Assembly (NCBI RefSeq): GCF_963664555.1
Contig: NZ_OY761461.1
Coordinates: 4,505,769 to 4,569,768 of the forward strand
Length of the DNA stretch: 64,000 bases
Direction: 5' to 3'
Origin: Labilibaculum sp.
GTDB lineage: Bacteria; Bacteroidota; Bacteroidia; Bacteroidales; Marinifilaceae
Shown here: positions 44,264-53,026 of the stretch, in pieces
How positions within the stretch are numbered: position 1 is the stretch's first letter
Layout of the letters: each line of letters begins with the position of its first letter
Made by a program: the position numbers and the translations under genes
Notes under the pieces: model-generated
What the model was told of the DNA's origin: nothing
Database searches by the model: none
The model's input: the letters and a program-made list of their open reading frames with translations, nothing else

Positions 44264-45661
44264 ATGGCTCCTAAAAATCCATATACTGGTTATCGTGACC
44301 AGCTTGCGACTCTAAATGAAACGGGAAAACGTAAATGGGTATACGCACAAAAACCGAAAGGAAAATTATATAACTATCGGAATATTGTTAGCTATACACT
44401 GCTGTTTCTGCTCTTTGCAGTTCCATTTGTGAAGCTAAATGGAGAGCCATTTTTGATGTTGAATATTTTAGAGCGAAAATTCATTTTATTTGGCGTTCAT
44501 TTTTGGCCTCAGGATTTTCATCTCTTCCTATATTCAATGATTACACTTTTCGTATTTGTGGTTCTATTTACCGTTAGTTATGGTCGGATATGGTGTGGTT
44601 GGGCTTGTCCGCAAACTGTTTTTTTAGAATTTATTTTTAGAAAAATTGAGTACTTGATTGAAGGAAATCCAAGCCAACAGCGCAAATTGTATTCCCAGCC
44701 GATGAATTTCACCAAATTCTGGAAAAAAGGTTTAAAAATCATTCTTTTTTATGCAATCTGCTTTTTAATTACAAACACTTTTTTATCCTACATTATTGGA
44801 ATTGATCAGTTGTTGGAAATAATGAGAGCTCCAATATCTGAACATAGCACTGGATTTATTGTGGCTGTTTTATTTTCGGGCATTATGTTCTTTGTTTTCG
44901 CAAAATTGCGCGAACAGGTATGCTCGATGATTTGCCCTTATGGAAGATTGCAGGGCGTACTCTTAGACTCCAATTCGATTGTTGTTGCCTACGATTACAA
45001 GCGGGGCGAAGAAAGAGCTCCGCTGGAGGCTGGCGAAGATCGTGATGCAGATGGAAAAGGTGATTGTATTGACTGTTATCAATGTGTTGATGTTTGTCCT
45101 ACCGGAATAGATGTTCGTGATGGTACTCAATTGGAATGTATTAATTGTACTGCCTGTATAGATGAATGTAATTCTGTAATGGAGTGGATAGGAAAATCAA
45201 AGGGTTTAATTCGATTCGATTCTGAAAAAAATATCGCCGAAGGCAAAAAACAAAAATGGCCGGCCCGTAAAATTGCTTACACCGTAGTTCTATGTATTTT
45301 ACTGGGAATTGTAGCCGCATTATTTGCTTCGAGAAGCGATTTGGAAGCCATTATCCTGCGAACTCCTGGCCTAATGTATCAACCACAGGAAGGTGGAATT
45401 AGTAATATGTACAACTTTAAAGTTGTTAACAAAACGGCCTTCGAACTTCCTATTCATTTTAAAATAATGAATCACGAAGGAGTTATTAAAGTAATTGGAG
45501 AAGAATTAAAAGCCAAAGCAAGTTCGATAAAGGAAGGTGTATTTTTCGCAATTTTACCACAAAAAGAAATTACAAGCGATAACATTCCAATTACCATTGG
45601 TGTATATGCCAATGAACGATTAATAGAAGAAGTTAAACTAACTTTTGTAGGACCAAACTAA
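44264..45661 (+). CDS. ccoG: cbb3 oxidase accessory Fe-S membrane protein CcoG
   Basis: Also called FixG/RdxA; reduces Cu(II) for oxidase assembly. The ATG at 44264 is preferred (465 residues); an upstream TTG adds ten atypical residues. Seen: four to five membrane helices, WCGWACPQTVFLEF near residue 107, MICPYGRLQG, and the 8Fe-8S motifs CIDCYQCVDVCPTGID and CINCTACIDECNSVM near 250-300. A C-terminal Ig-like beta domain (from about 365) follows a final helix. Confidence 0.94.
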   Translation: MAPKNPYTGYRDQLATLNETGKRKWVYAQKPKGKLYNYRNIVSYTLLFLLFAVPFVKLNGEPFLMLNILERKFILFGVHFWPQDFHLFLYSMITLFVFVVLFTVSYGRIWCGWACPQTVFLEFIFRKIEYLIEGNPSQQRKLYSQPMNFTKFWKKGLKIILFYAICFLITNTFLSYIIGIDQLLEIMRAPISEHSTGFIVAVLFSGIMFFVFAKLREQVCSMICPYGRLQGVLLDSNSIVVAYDYKRGEERAPLEAGEDRDADGKGDCIDCYQCVDVCPTGIDVRDGTQLECINCTACIDECNSVMEWIGKSKGLIRFDSEKNIAEGKKQKWPARKIAYTVVLCILLGIVAALFASRSDLEAIILRTPGLMYQPQEGGISNMYNFKVVNKTAFELPIHFKIMNHEGVIKVIGEELKAKASSIKEGVFFAILPQKEITSDNIPITIGVYANERLIEEVKLTFVGPN

Positions 45662-45723
45662 CAGCAAGCATTTACAACGAACTGATTACCAATTAAAGCA
45701 TACAAATAACTGATAATTGAAGT

Positions 45724-46170
45724 ATGAAAAAGATGAGTTGGGGAACGAAATTAGCAATAGGAGCTTCGATATATATTGTCGGAATTCTTGCTTTTGTTGC
45801 ATTTAGCACAACACAAAAAATCAATTTGGTATCGAAAGACTACTATCCTAAAGAAGTGGAATATCAGCAACAAATAGATAAATTAAAAAACGCCAAAAAA
45901 TTAAACGAAACAATCCTTATATCGCAGGAAAACGGGAAATTACAGTTTCAATTTCCATCCAATATGCACGATCAGGTTAAAGGCGAAATCATATTTTATC
46001 GCCCTTCAGATTATGAATCTGATATTAAAACTGCCATTGAGCTTAACGAAAACGGATTGCAGGAACTGAATACTGATCAACTTTTAAAAGGAATGTACAC
46101 CATCAAAATAAATTGGGAACACGATGGCATTGGATATTATAAAGAAGAGGCTGTTTACTTGAATAAATAA
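45724..46170 (+). CDS. fixH: FixH/CcoH-family assembly protein
   Basis: 148 residues: one N-terminal helix (LAIGASIYIVGILAFVAFST), then the family signature SKDYYPKEVEYQQQIDKLKNAKKL, and a periplasmic beta domain ending GIGYYKEEAVYLNK. FixH works with the copper ATPase in cbb3 maturation. It is 62 bp behind ccoG and is followed by the repeat-bounded insertion. Confidence 0.88.
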   Translation: MKKMSWGTKLAIGASIYIVGILAFVAFSTTQKINLVSKDYYPKEVEYQQQIDKLKNAKKLNETILISQENGKLQFQFPSNMHDQVKGEIIFYRPSDYESDIKTAIELNENGLQELNTDQLLKGMYTIKINWEHDGIGYYKEEAVYLNK

Positions 46171-46176
46171 GTGTTT

Positions 46177-46267
46177 AACCACGAAGGTAAGAAGTGCAGT
46201 ACGCAGTAACTCCATGAAAAAAAAGAAGATCTTAAAGTAAATGAAAATACTTAGTGCACTTTGTGGT
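46177..46267. repeat. 91-bp deletion derivative (MITE-like) of the GxxExxY element
   Basis: Begins AACCACGAAGGTAAGAAG and ends TGCACTTTGTGGT. Its left 65 bases follow the left end of the neighbouring full element, including the run AAAAGAAGATCT, AAAGTAAATGAAA and the start-codon region, then join directly to the right end, ACTTAGTGCACTTTGTGG. The gene itself is missing. Confidence 0.65.
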
Positions 46268-46316
46268 AAAAAAAAATAGTGACAAGTATTTACAAGAGGT
46301 AAGTATTAATTAATTT

Positions 46317-46801
46317 AACCACAAAGAGCACAAAGGGCAACACGAAGTAACACCAAGAAAAAAAAAAGAAGATCTCAAAGTAAATGAAAGACTTAGAAAT
46401 AGTTTACAAGAAAGTATTAGATTGTGCATTTAAAGTACATACCGAACTTGGCCCAGGATTATTAGAGAGTACTTATGAGGAATGCCTTTACTATGAACTT
46501 TCTCAAGAAGGACTCAAAGTTGAGAAACAAAAAGAACTACCTCTAATTTATAAAGAAATTAGATTAGAATCTGGCTACAGACTTGATCTATTAGTTGAAG
46601 ATTCAGTAATAGTTGAGATTAAAGCAATAGAAACTTTAAACGATAAGCATCTGGCACAGATTTTAACCTACATGAAACTGTCAAAGTGTAAACTGGGTTT
46701 ACTGGTTAACTTCAATGTCAAATCACTTAAATATGGCATTAAAAGAGTAATATTTTAAAACTTAGTGTCCTTTGTGAAAATACTTTGTGCACTTTGTGGT
46801 T
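46317..46801. mobile_element. GxxExxY-gene element with 19-bp terminal inverted repeats
   Basis: Left end AACCACAAAGAGCACAAAG (46317-46335) and right end CTTTGTGCACTTTGTGGTT (46783-46801) are inverted copies with one mismatch. Between them lies only the GxxExxY gene and short flanks. No target duplication is obvious. It sits between fixH and the SafE-like gene, within a conserved respiratory cluster, which points to insertion. Other partial copies lie at 46177 and, more decayed, at 44163. Confidence 0.65.
46384..46758 (+). CDS. GxxExxY protein (PD-(D/E)xK nuclease fold)
   Basis: 124 residues. The naming motif is seen in GPGLLESTYEECLYYEL near residue 26, and the nuclease-fold core in YRLDLLVEDSVIVEIKAIE near 62-80 (D...E-x-K). 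The family is widespread in Bacteroidota, of unknown function, and often lies between short repeats. Here it is the only gene of an element with terminal inverted repeats, so it may move or maintain those repeats. That link is inference. Confidence 0.88.
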   Translation: MKDLEIVYKKVLDCAFKVHTELGPGLLESTYEECLYYELSQEGLKVEKQKELPLIYKEIRLESGYRLDLLVEDSVIVEIKAIETLNDKHLAQILTYMKLSKCKLGLLVNFNVKSLKYGIKRVIF

Positions 46802-46818
46802 AGATAAAAAAGAAAAAC

Positions 46819-47550
46819 ATGGTATATCTATCAGCATTAATACTCGGACTTATGGGCAGTTTTCACTGTGTGGGAATGTGTGGTCCTATTGCACTGGCAA
46901 TTCCATTAAAAACAACTTCATGGCTGGCAAGAATTTCGGGCGGTATAATTTACAACATCGGACGTGCCCTTACCTATGCAATAATGGGAGCCATATTTGG
47001 TTTGCTGGGAAGAGGTTTGGTGATGAGTGGATTTCAGCAATGGGTTTCCGTTATTATGGGTGCTATCATGATTCTATCCGTAATCACACCTTCCATTTAT
47101 AAGAATCGCTTTAACGCTGAAAAAGGGATATTCTCCTTTGTAGGAAAAGTAAAACTTTCCTTGGGAAAACTATTCACTCAACGTAGTTATGGATCGCTTT
47201 TTTTAATCGGATTATTAAACGGATTGCTACCCTGCGGTTTGGTTTACGTTGCCATTGCTGCCGCAATTGCCACAGGATCATCTGCCGGAGGCGGGCTTTT
47301 CATGTTCATTTTTGGCTTGGGAACTCTTCCTATGATGTTGGCCATTTCGCTAATTGGCAACTTAATTACATTAGAATTGAGAAAGAAAATTACCCGGTTA
47401 ATTCCTTATGCCATCGTATTTATCGGGATTCTGTTCGTGCTTCGCGGACTGAGTTTAGGAATTCCTTTCCTAAGTCCTCCAGAAAAAGCTATGCATGTAC
47501 CTACCGAGCAAGTGGATGCCGCCAAACCAAAACCAGATTGTTGTCATTAA
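46819..47550 (+). CDS. SafE/TauE-like membrane protein of the cbb3 cluster
   Basis: 243 residues with about six helices. The family signature GLMGSFHCVGMCGPIALAI near residues 10-28 contains a Cys-x-x-x-Cys pair (CVGMC), and NGLLPCGLVYVAIAAA near 135 carries the second conserved cysteine of DsbD-2/SafE-like proteins. Homologues commonly close Bacteroidota cbb3 clusters and probably handle copper or thiols in assembly. A C-terminal His/Cys end (PKPDCCH) may bind metal. Confidence 0.85.
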   Translation: MVYLSALILGLMGSFHCVGMCGPIALAIPLKTTSWLARISGGIIYNIGRALTYAIMGAIFGLLGRGLVMSGFQQWVSVIMGAIMILSVITPSIYKNRFNAEKGIFSFVGKVKLSLGKLFTQRSYGSLFLIGLLNGLLPCGLVYVAIAAAIATGSSAGGGLFMFIFGLGTLPMMLAISLIGNLITLELRKKITRLIPYAIVFIGILFVLRGLSLGIPFLSPPEKAMHVPTEQVDAAKPKPDCCH

Positions 47551-47696
47551 ATCCAAAGCTCTACCAAAAAATCTTATTGTGATCCCATAGTGTACAAAAA
47601 CGAACTCTTTGTCTGACAAATTATTTTTATTGTTTCCAATCAGGATATCTTGTAAATTAAGGGGAGCCTAAGTTTAACCAATGATATTCTAACACC

Positions 47697-47960
47697 ATGA
47701 AAAAAATACTTAACAACTTGTTGACGTTTTTCAACACTACAGAAGAAGATTCCTTTTACTACGTAAGAATTGAACGAAATGACAAATGCTTCTGCAGCAG
47801 CGGTAAAAAATACAAAGCTTGTCATTACCCCGATCATCAGAAAAAAAGTAAAGTTGCCGTTAAAAAAATTAGTGAAACAAGCGGAGAAGAACAGATTAAA
47901 ATTCTAAGTGTAAACCGACTCCGAAAAGAATATTATCGTATAAAATCGAATGTACATTAA
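47697..47960 (+). CDS. Small SEC-C motif protein
   Basis: 87 residues. The zinc-binding SEC-C motif CFCSSGKKYKACH lies near residues 27-39, as found at the end of SecA and in many small proteins. The rest is basic. Function is unknown; a zinc-dependent protein-protein adaptor is possible. Both sides are intergenic, and a long hairpin follows. Confidence 0.7.
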   Translation: MKKILNNLLTFFNTTEEDSFYYVRIERNDKCFCSSGKKYKACHYPDHQKKSKVAVKKISETSGEEQIKILSVNRLRKEYYRIKSNVH

Positions 47961-47969
47961 AATACAAAC

Positions 47970-48030
47970 AGCTTTTGGCTGATGGATGAACGGTTTTAGA
48001 AACACCACTCCAATGCCATAGCCAAAAGCT
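47970..48030. terminator. Inverted repeat between convergent genes
   Basis: Perfect 11-bp arms (AGCTTTTGGCT / AGCCAAAAGCT) separated by 39 bases, extended by a short inner pairing. Probable bidirectional terminator. Confidence 0.55.
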
Positions 48031-48033
48031 TAT

Positions 48034-48465
48034 TTACCTCTTTACAGCCTCAACCTGTTCAAGAGAAACCTCCCCATAATCATTCCCCCAGGAATTCAGA
48101 ATATAATTAAAAACGGCGACCAATTCCTTATCTGTTAAACCGGATGCAGGCATCAAACTGTTGTACTTTACCCCATTTACTTTAATGGGTTTATTACTTC
48201 CGTACTTCACCATTTTTATGGCATCTTCCGTATGCTTCTTCAAGTAATCGGAATTAGCCAAAGGAGGATAAAATTTTTCAATTCCTCCACCCGTCTTCAT
48301 GTGACAGTTCATACACTTGGCTCTATACAGTTGAGCTCCTTTTTCCATATCAATTAGTGATATTTCAGAACTCACAAGCTTTTCCTTTGCGTTTTTTTTC
48401 TCAGATCCACCACAAGAAATTAGAAAAAAAAGCATTGTCAGAAATATTACGTTCAATTTATTCAT
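48034..48465 (-). CDS. Monohaem cytochrome c lipoprotein
   Basis: 143 residues with a lipoprotein signal (LFFLISC, lipid-modified Cys at 18). One haem motif, CMNCH near residue 55, and an axial Met probably in SLMPASGLTDKELVAVFNYILNSW. Anchored to a membrane, it may donate electrons to the caa3-type oxidase encoded divergently to its right. Confidence 0.85.
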   Translation of the reverse strand: MNKLNVIFLTMLFFLISCGGSEKKNAKEKLVSSEISLIDMEKGAQLYRAKCMNCHMKTGGGIEKFYPPLANSDYLKKHTEDAIKMVKYGSNKPIKVNGVKYNSLMPASGLTDKELVAVFNYILNSWGNDYGEVSLEQVEAVKR

Positions 48466-48677
48466 ACTCCTTATTCTTTTTTAGATCCAGTAAAAATAGC
48501 AAACACACCGTGAATTATCAAAATAATCCTACAGTCTAAATAGCTAACTACCGCAAAAAAAGGCAATTAGACATAAGCCCCAATCAAATATTTTTATATA
48601 TTTATATGGATCAGAGTAATGATTGCCAAATAATTGCCCCATTTCTCTCCTTTACCCTAAACAATGGAGGACTATTT

Positions 48678-49460
48678 ATGAAATTAAAACTTACTGTTTC
48701 TTTTCTGCTAATCTTGATTACTTCTTTATCATTTGGTCAAGACGTAAAAGACTTGTATTACGACATAGAGGTTGGAGTCATAGAACATCTTGACGATACC
48801 ATTCCTGAGGACATACAATTAACTAACGAAGCCGGCGAATTGATCTTTTTAAAAGATCAAATTAACAAACCTACTGCAATTGTATTTGTCTACTTCCGTT
48901 GCCCGGGTATCTGCAGCCCTTTAATGGATGGCATTGCAGATGTCATTCAAAAAAGTGACTTGGAAATCGCTAAAGATTATCAAGTGATCACCATCAGTTT
49001 TGATCCTCAGGAAACATATGATCTGGCCGTTAAAAAGAAAAACAACTACAAGTCCTTAATCAAAGGCAAAAACACTCAGGAGGGTTGGAAATTCTATACC
49101 GGCGACAGCCTGAATATTGCCAAAGCAACAAAAGCACTGGGATTTAGATATAAAAAAACCGGCAACGAATACACTCATGCGGCCACAGTTATTGTAACAA
49201 GTCCCGATGGCAAGATCACCCGCTATTTAAATGGCACCTACTTTTTGCCATTTGAGTTTAAGCTGGCGATGATGGAAGCCTCTAAAGGACAGGCAGGACC
49301 AACAATCAACAAACTACTTCAATATTGCTATTCCTACGATCCGGTAGGACAAGCCTACGTTTTAAACATCACGAAAATAACAGGAACCATCATCTTAGTT
49401 ATGGGACTGATCGTATTTCTGTTGTTAGTGTTTAAGAAACCTAAAAGGAAACGAAATTAA
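48678..49460 (+). CDS. SCO1/SenC-family copper chaperone
   Basis: The ATG at 48678, 7 bp after GGAGG, gives 260 residues and a signal peptide (LKLTVSFLLILITSLSFG). Copper-binding CxxxC in FRCPGICSPL and the conserved His in YTHAATVIV are present. A C-terminal helix (ITGTIILVMGLIVFLLLVF) anchors it. SCO proteins load CuA in subunit II. It heads the oxidase cluster. Confidence 0.93.
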   Translation: MKLKLTVSFLLILITSLSFGQDVKDLYYDIEVGVIEHLDDTIPEDIQLTNEAGELIFLKDQINKPTAIVFVYFRCPGICSPLMDGIADVIQKSDLEIAKDYQVITISFDPQETYDLAVKKKNNYKSLIKGKNTQEGWKFYTGDSLNIAKATKALGFRYKKTGNEYTHAATVIVTSPDGKITRYLNGTYFLPFEFKLAMMEASKGQAGPTINKLLQYCYSYDPVGQAYVLNITKITGTIILVMGLIVFLLLVFKKPKRKRN

Positions 49461-49463
49461 TTA

Positions 49464-49524
49464 AACCACTAATTCCTCAGATTAACACAAATACGATCTA
49501 TCAAAATTTGTGAAATCTGTGGTT
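49464..49524. repeat. Inverted-repeat element before coxA
   Basis: Ends AACCAC... and ...GTGGTT, with an inner match (AGATT..CACAAAT / ATTTGTGAAATCT). It resembles the Bacteroidota intergenic repeats flanking GxxExxY genes but carries no gene. Confidence 0.5.
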
Positions 49525-49555
49525 CTGATTAAGATAAAAAATTAACACTATACCT

Positions 49556-51166
49556 ATGTCTGATACCGTAATTCAAAACCATGAGCTAAACTACCTTGAA
49601 TATCAGGGACGATACAAAGGAATATTTGCATGGATTTTCTCAACAGACCACAAACGAATCGGCTTGTTGTATTTATACAGCATGCTGGTGCTTTTTAGTG
49701 TAGCCGCTATTCTGGGGCTGCTAATGAAAATAGAGCTGATAGCACCCGGGAAAACCATTATGGATGCCCAAACTTACAACAGCTTTTTTACCCTTCACGG
49801 GATCACCATGATCTTTTTAATCGTGGTTCCGGGCTTACCCGCTGTGTTTGGAAATTTCTTTCTGCCTCTGATGATTGGGGCAAAAGATGTGGCATTTCCC
49901 AAGCTGAATCTTCTATCGTGGTGGATCTATATTTTAGGTGCTGCAATTGCACTTTCGGCTCAGTTTTTTGGTGACGGACCTCCGGATACGGGCTGGACAT
50001 TTTACGCTCCCTACAGTTTTAGAACCGGAACAAATATGCTGCCGGCCGTTACTGGTGCGTTTATACTGGGTTTCTCATCTATTGCCACAGGTATCAACTT
50101 TATTGTTACCATGCATAGAATGAGAGCTCCCGGTATGTCGTGGATGAAAATGCCGCTATTCCCTTGGGCTCTTTACGGTACCAGCTGGATTCAGGTACTG
50201 GCAACGCCTATTGTTGGTGTTACTTTACTAATGATTGTACTGGAACGTACCCTGCAAATCGGTTTTTTCGATCCTGCCTTAGGCGGCGACCCAATCTTAT
50301 ATCAGCATTTATTCTGGATTTACTCCCACCCAGCTGTTTACATCATGATATTGCCTGCGATGGGGGTGATCTCGGAGATTATTCCAACATTCGCACGAAA
50401 AACCATTTTTGGATACAAAGCCATTGTCGTTTCAACACTGGCAATTGCATTTGTTGGTTACTTTGTTTGGGGACATCACATGTTTACATCAGGAATGAGT
50501 GGAACGGCCCTGTATACATTTTCGATTCTGACATTTTTAGTGGCCATTCCCAGTGCCATTAAAATATTCAACTGGGTGGCTACCCTTCATAAAGCTTCCA
50601 TCGATATTCAAACCCCTTTCTTGTGGGCTCTTTGCTTTCTTTTTGTTTTCATGATCGGAGGATTATCAGGAATGGTACTGGGTGCCTTATCGGCCAACGT
50701 TCATTTGCACGATACGGCATTTGTGGTTGCTCACTTTCACTTTATTGTTTTTGGAGGCACCGGATATGCATTTTTTGGAGCTCTGCATTACTGGTACCCA
50801 AAAATGTTTGGAAGAATGTACGACAAAGGTTGGGCGAACATAGGTTTGGCAGTATTCTTTACTGGTTTTAACACACTTTATCTTCCCATGTTTTATTTAG
50901 GAATGATTGGAATGCCCCGCAGGTATTACGACTATGTTGAAGAATTTCACGGACCAAACATCGTTTCCTCGTTTGGAGCCATGCTGATGATTTCAGGTTT
51001 GATCATTATCATTACCAATTTGGTTCGCTCGGCCCGCAAAGGAGCAATTGCAGAAGCTGATCCCTGGAAAGGAAAAACACTGGAATGGACAACTGCAAGT
51101 CCTCCGACACTTGAAAATTTTGCCAAAATCCCAGTAGTAACCAAACTGCCATACGACTATGAGTAA
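49556..51166 (+). CDS. ctaD: caa3-type cytochrome c oxidase subunit I
   Basis: 536 residues, twelve helices. Haem and CuB ligands are visible in FFTLHGITMIF, YSHPAVYIMILP, WGHHMFTSGMSG and HFHFIVFGG. The D-channel glutamate motif GHPEV is replaced by YSHPAV, the pattern of A2-type enzymes such as caa3 of Rhodothermus and Thermus. The His-Tyr crosslink pair is retained. It overlaps subunit III by 8 bp. Confidence 0.95.
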   Translation: MSDTVIQNHELNYLEYQGRYKGIFAWIFSTDHKRIGLLYLYSMLVLFSVAAILGLLMKIELIAPGKTIMDAQTYNSFFTLHGITMIFLIVVPGLPAVFGNFFLPLMIGAKDVAFPKLNLLSWWIYILGAAIALSAQFFGDGPPDTGWTFYAPYSFRTGTNMLPAVTGAFILGFSSIATGINFIVTMHRMRAPGMSWMKMPLFPWALYGTSWIQVLATPIVGVTLLMIVLERTLQIGFFDPALGGDPILYQHLFWIYSHPAVYIMILPAMGVISEIIPTFARKTIFGYKAIVVSTLAIAFVGYFVWGHHMFTSGMSGTALYTFSILTFLVAIPSAIKIFNWVATLHKASIDIQTPFLWALCFLFVFMIGGLSGMVLGALSANVHLHDTAFVVAHFHFIVFGGTGYAFFGALHYWYPKMFGRMYDKGWANIGLAVFFTGFNTLYLPMFYLGMIGMPRRYYDYVEEFHGPNIVSSFGAMLMISGLIIIITNLVRSARKGAIAEADPWKGKTLEWTTASPPTLENFAKIPVVTKLPYDYE

Positions 51167-51773
51167 TCATGCACACATTGATGAACACCGCGACGATGAA
51201 GGTGCTAAAACAGGAATGTGGATCTTTATATTTACTGAACTGCTGCTTTTTGGCGGATTGTTTATTGTCTATTCGGTATACCGTTACTTAAACCCGGCTG
51301 CTTTCCATTTGGCCGCCGAAGAGCTGGATACTTTTATCGGCACCGTAAATACCGTTATTCTTTTGGTGAGCAGTATGACCATCGCCATGTCCATCAGTGC
51401 CATGCAGTATAAAAATAAAAAACTTACGTTGCTATTAATGGGCGTTACTATTTTATTAGCTGTGCTATTCATGGTGAATAAGTATTTTGAGTGGAGTGGA
51501 AAAATTGCACATGGAATTTATCCTGGTAGTCCTACGCTAATGGAAGCCAGTCAGGGAGAAATATTGTTTTTTGGTTTGTACTACGCCATGACCGGGCTTC
51601 ATGCCTTACACATTGTTATAGGAGTCGCATTTATTGCCTGGGTAATGAGACTGGTTGTAAAAGATGAGGTACAACACGACAACTTCGCAATACTTGAAAA
51701 CAGTGGGTTGTATTGGCATTTAGTCGATTTAATCTGGATTTTCCTTTTCCCCTTATTCTACCTAATCACTTAA
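51159..51773 (+). CDS. ctaE: Cytochrome c oxidase subunit III
   Basis: 204 residues with five helices (MWIFIFTELLLFGGLFIVYSVYRY; FYYAMTGLHALHIVIGVAFI; YWHLVDLIWIFLFPLFYL). The first codons overlap the end of subunit I, so translation is coupled. The structural subunit that shapes the oxygen path. Confidence 0.92.
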   Translation: MSNHAHIDEHRDDEGAKTGMWIFIFTELLLFGGLFIVYSVYRYLNPAAFHLAAEELDTFIGTVNTVILLVSSMTIAMSISAMQYKNKKLTLLLMGVTILLAVLFMVNKYFEWSGKIAHGIYPGSPTLMEASQGEILFFGLYYAMTGLHALHIVIGVAFIAWVMRLVVKDEVQHDNFAILENSGLYWHLVDLIWIFLFPLFYLIT

Positions 51774-51783
51774 TTGCACTGTT

Positions 51784-52071
51784 ATGGAAAAAGAACAACA
51801 CACCCACATTGTAAAATACAAAACCTATGTATTTGTTTTGATTGCTTTGCTTCTCATGACCTTTACATCAGTGGCCATAACGAGTATTAATTTAGGTCCG
51901 TACACAGTTTCGGCGGCATTACTGCTGGCAGGCAGTAAATCTTTATTGGTATTACTGATTTTTATGCACCTAAAGTTCGACAAAAAGTTCTATTCCATAA
52001 TGATAGGCGGGGTATTACTGCTGTTTGCCTGTGTGATTTTAATTACGTTCTTAGACTACTTATACCGATAG
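51784..52071 (+). CDS. Cytochrome c oxidase subunit IV (small)
   Basis: 95 residues with three helices. YKTYVFVLIALLLMTFTSVAI and SKSLLVLLIFMHLKFDKKFYSIM match the bacterial subunit IV / CyoD-like family. It lies 10 bp after subunit III and 3 bp before subunit II. Confidence 0.88.
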   Translation: MEKEQHTHIVKYKTYVFVLIALLLMTFTSVAITSINLGPYTVSAALLLAGSKSLLVLLIFMHLKFDKKFYSIMIGGVLLLFACVILITFLDYLYR

Positions 52072-52074
52072 CTT

Positions 52075-53019
52075 ATGACTTCCAAAGCAATACCCGATGC
52101 TTCAAATTTTGTGAAAGGTGTAGATACTTCTTTCGAGGTGATATTAGGAATCATTTTCTTTTTCCTCATCGCCATCACAGCTACCATGATATACTTTGTA
52201 TTCCGATATCGCAAAGAAAGAAATCCGGTAGCCACCCAAATCCACGGAAGTGTTTCCCTTGAGATACTTTGGACGGTTATTCCCACCCTATTGGTGATGG
52301 TGATGTTTTATTACGGATGGATGGGTTACAAACCGATGAAGGAAGTCCCTGACGATGCTTTTGTAATTAAAAGTGTTGGCAGAATGTGGAATTGGCAGTT
52401 CGAATATGAAAACGGCAAAAAAACAGATACCCTGTATGTTCCTTTGGATCGTGCTGTGAAACTGGACTTGGTAGCTCTGGATGTAATACACAGTTTATAC
52501 ATTCCCTCGTTTCGGTTAAAGCAGGATATTGTTCCCGGAAAAAAACAAATGATGTGGTTCATTCCCGGCCGGGAAGGCGAATTCGATTTGTTTTGCACAG
52601 AATATTGCGGCTTGCGGCACTCCTCCATGCAAACATCTGTAATTGTAATGCCACAGGATAAATTCGACAGCTGGTACATCGATACAACCGAAACCGTTCC
52701 TCTTATTACTGATAAACCCGGTGCTTTGGGCTTAATCATCGTTAAGAAGAATGGTTGTCTGGCCTGTCACTCGCTCGATGGATCGAAGTTGGTTGGCCCA
52801 AGCTGGAAAGGTATATTTGGCAAAACCGAAACCGTAATTACAAATGGTCAAACAAGAGAAGTAAATGTCGATACAGCCTATGTAATCAACTCCATCTACA
52901 ATCCTAACGATGATATTGTAAAGGGGTACAGCAAAGGTTTGATGCTTTCCTATAAAAACGAATTGACAGAAGATGATATCGACGAAATCATTGAATTCAT
53001 GAAGACGCTTTCTAATTAA
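52075..53019 (+). CDS. ctaC: Cytochrome c oxidase subunit II with fused haem c domain
   Basis: 314 residues. Two N-terminal helices, the CuA domain with CTEYCGLRHSSM (about residues 178-189), then a cytochrome c domain with CLACH near 225 and the axial Met probably in KGLMLSYKNELTEDDIDEIIEFM. The fusion is what defines a caa3-type enzyme. Subunit II is unusually last of the structural genes (I-III-IV-II). Confidence 0.94.
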   Translation: MTSKAIPDASNFVKGVDTSFEVILGIIFFFLIAITATMIYFVFRYRKERNPVATQIHGSVSLEILWTVIPTLLVMVMFYYGWMGYKPMKEVPDDAFVIKSVGRMWNWQFEYENGKKTDTLYVPLDRAVKLDLVALDVIHSLYIPSFRLKQDIVPGKKQMMWFIPGREGEFDLFCTEYCGLRHSSMQTSVIVMPQDKFDSWYIDTTETVPLITDKPGALGLIIVKKNGCLACHSLDGSKLVGPSWKGIFGKTETVITNGQTREVNVDTAYVINSIYNPNDDIVKGYSKGLMLSYKNELTEDDIDEIIEFMKTLSN

Positions 53020-53026
53020 ACAACTT

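Noticed and set aside
46177..46383. CRISPR array, because of repeated words near fixH
   Set aside because: Only two units, of unequal length, with inverted ends and a gene in one; no regular spacers.
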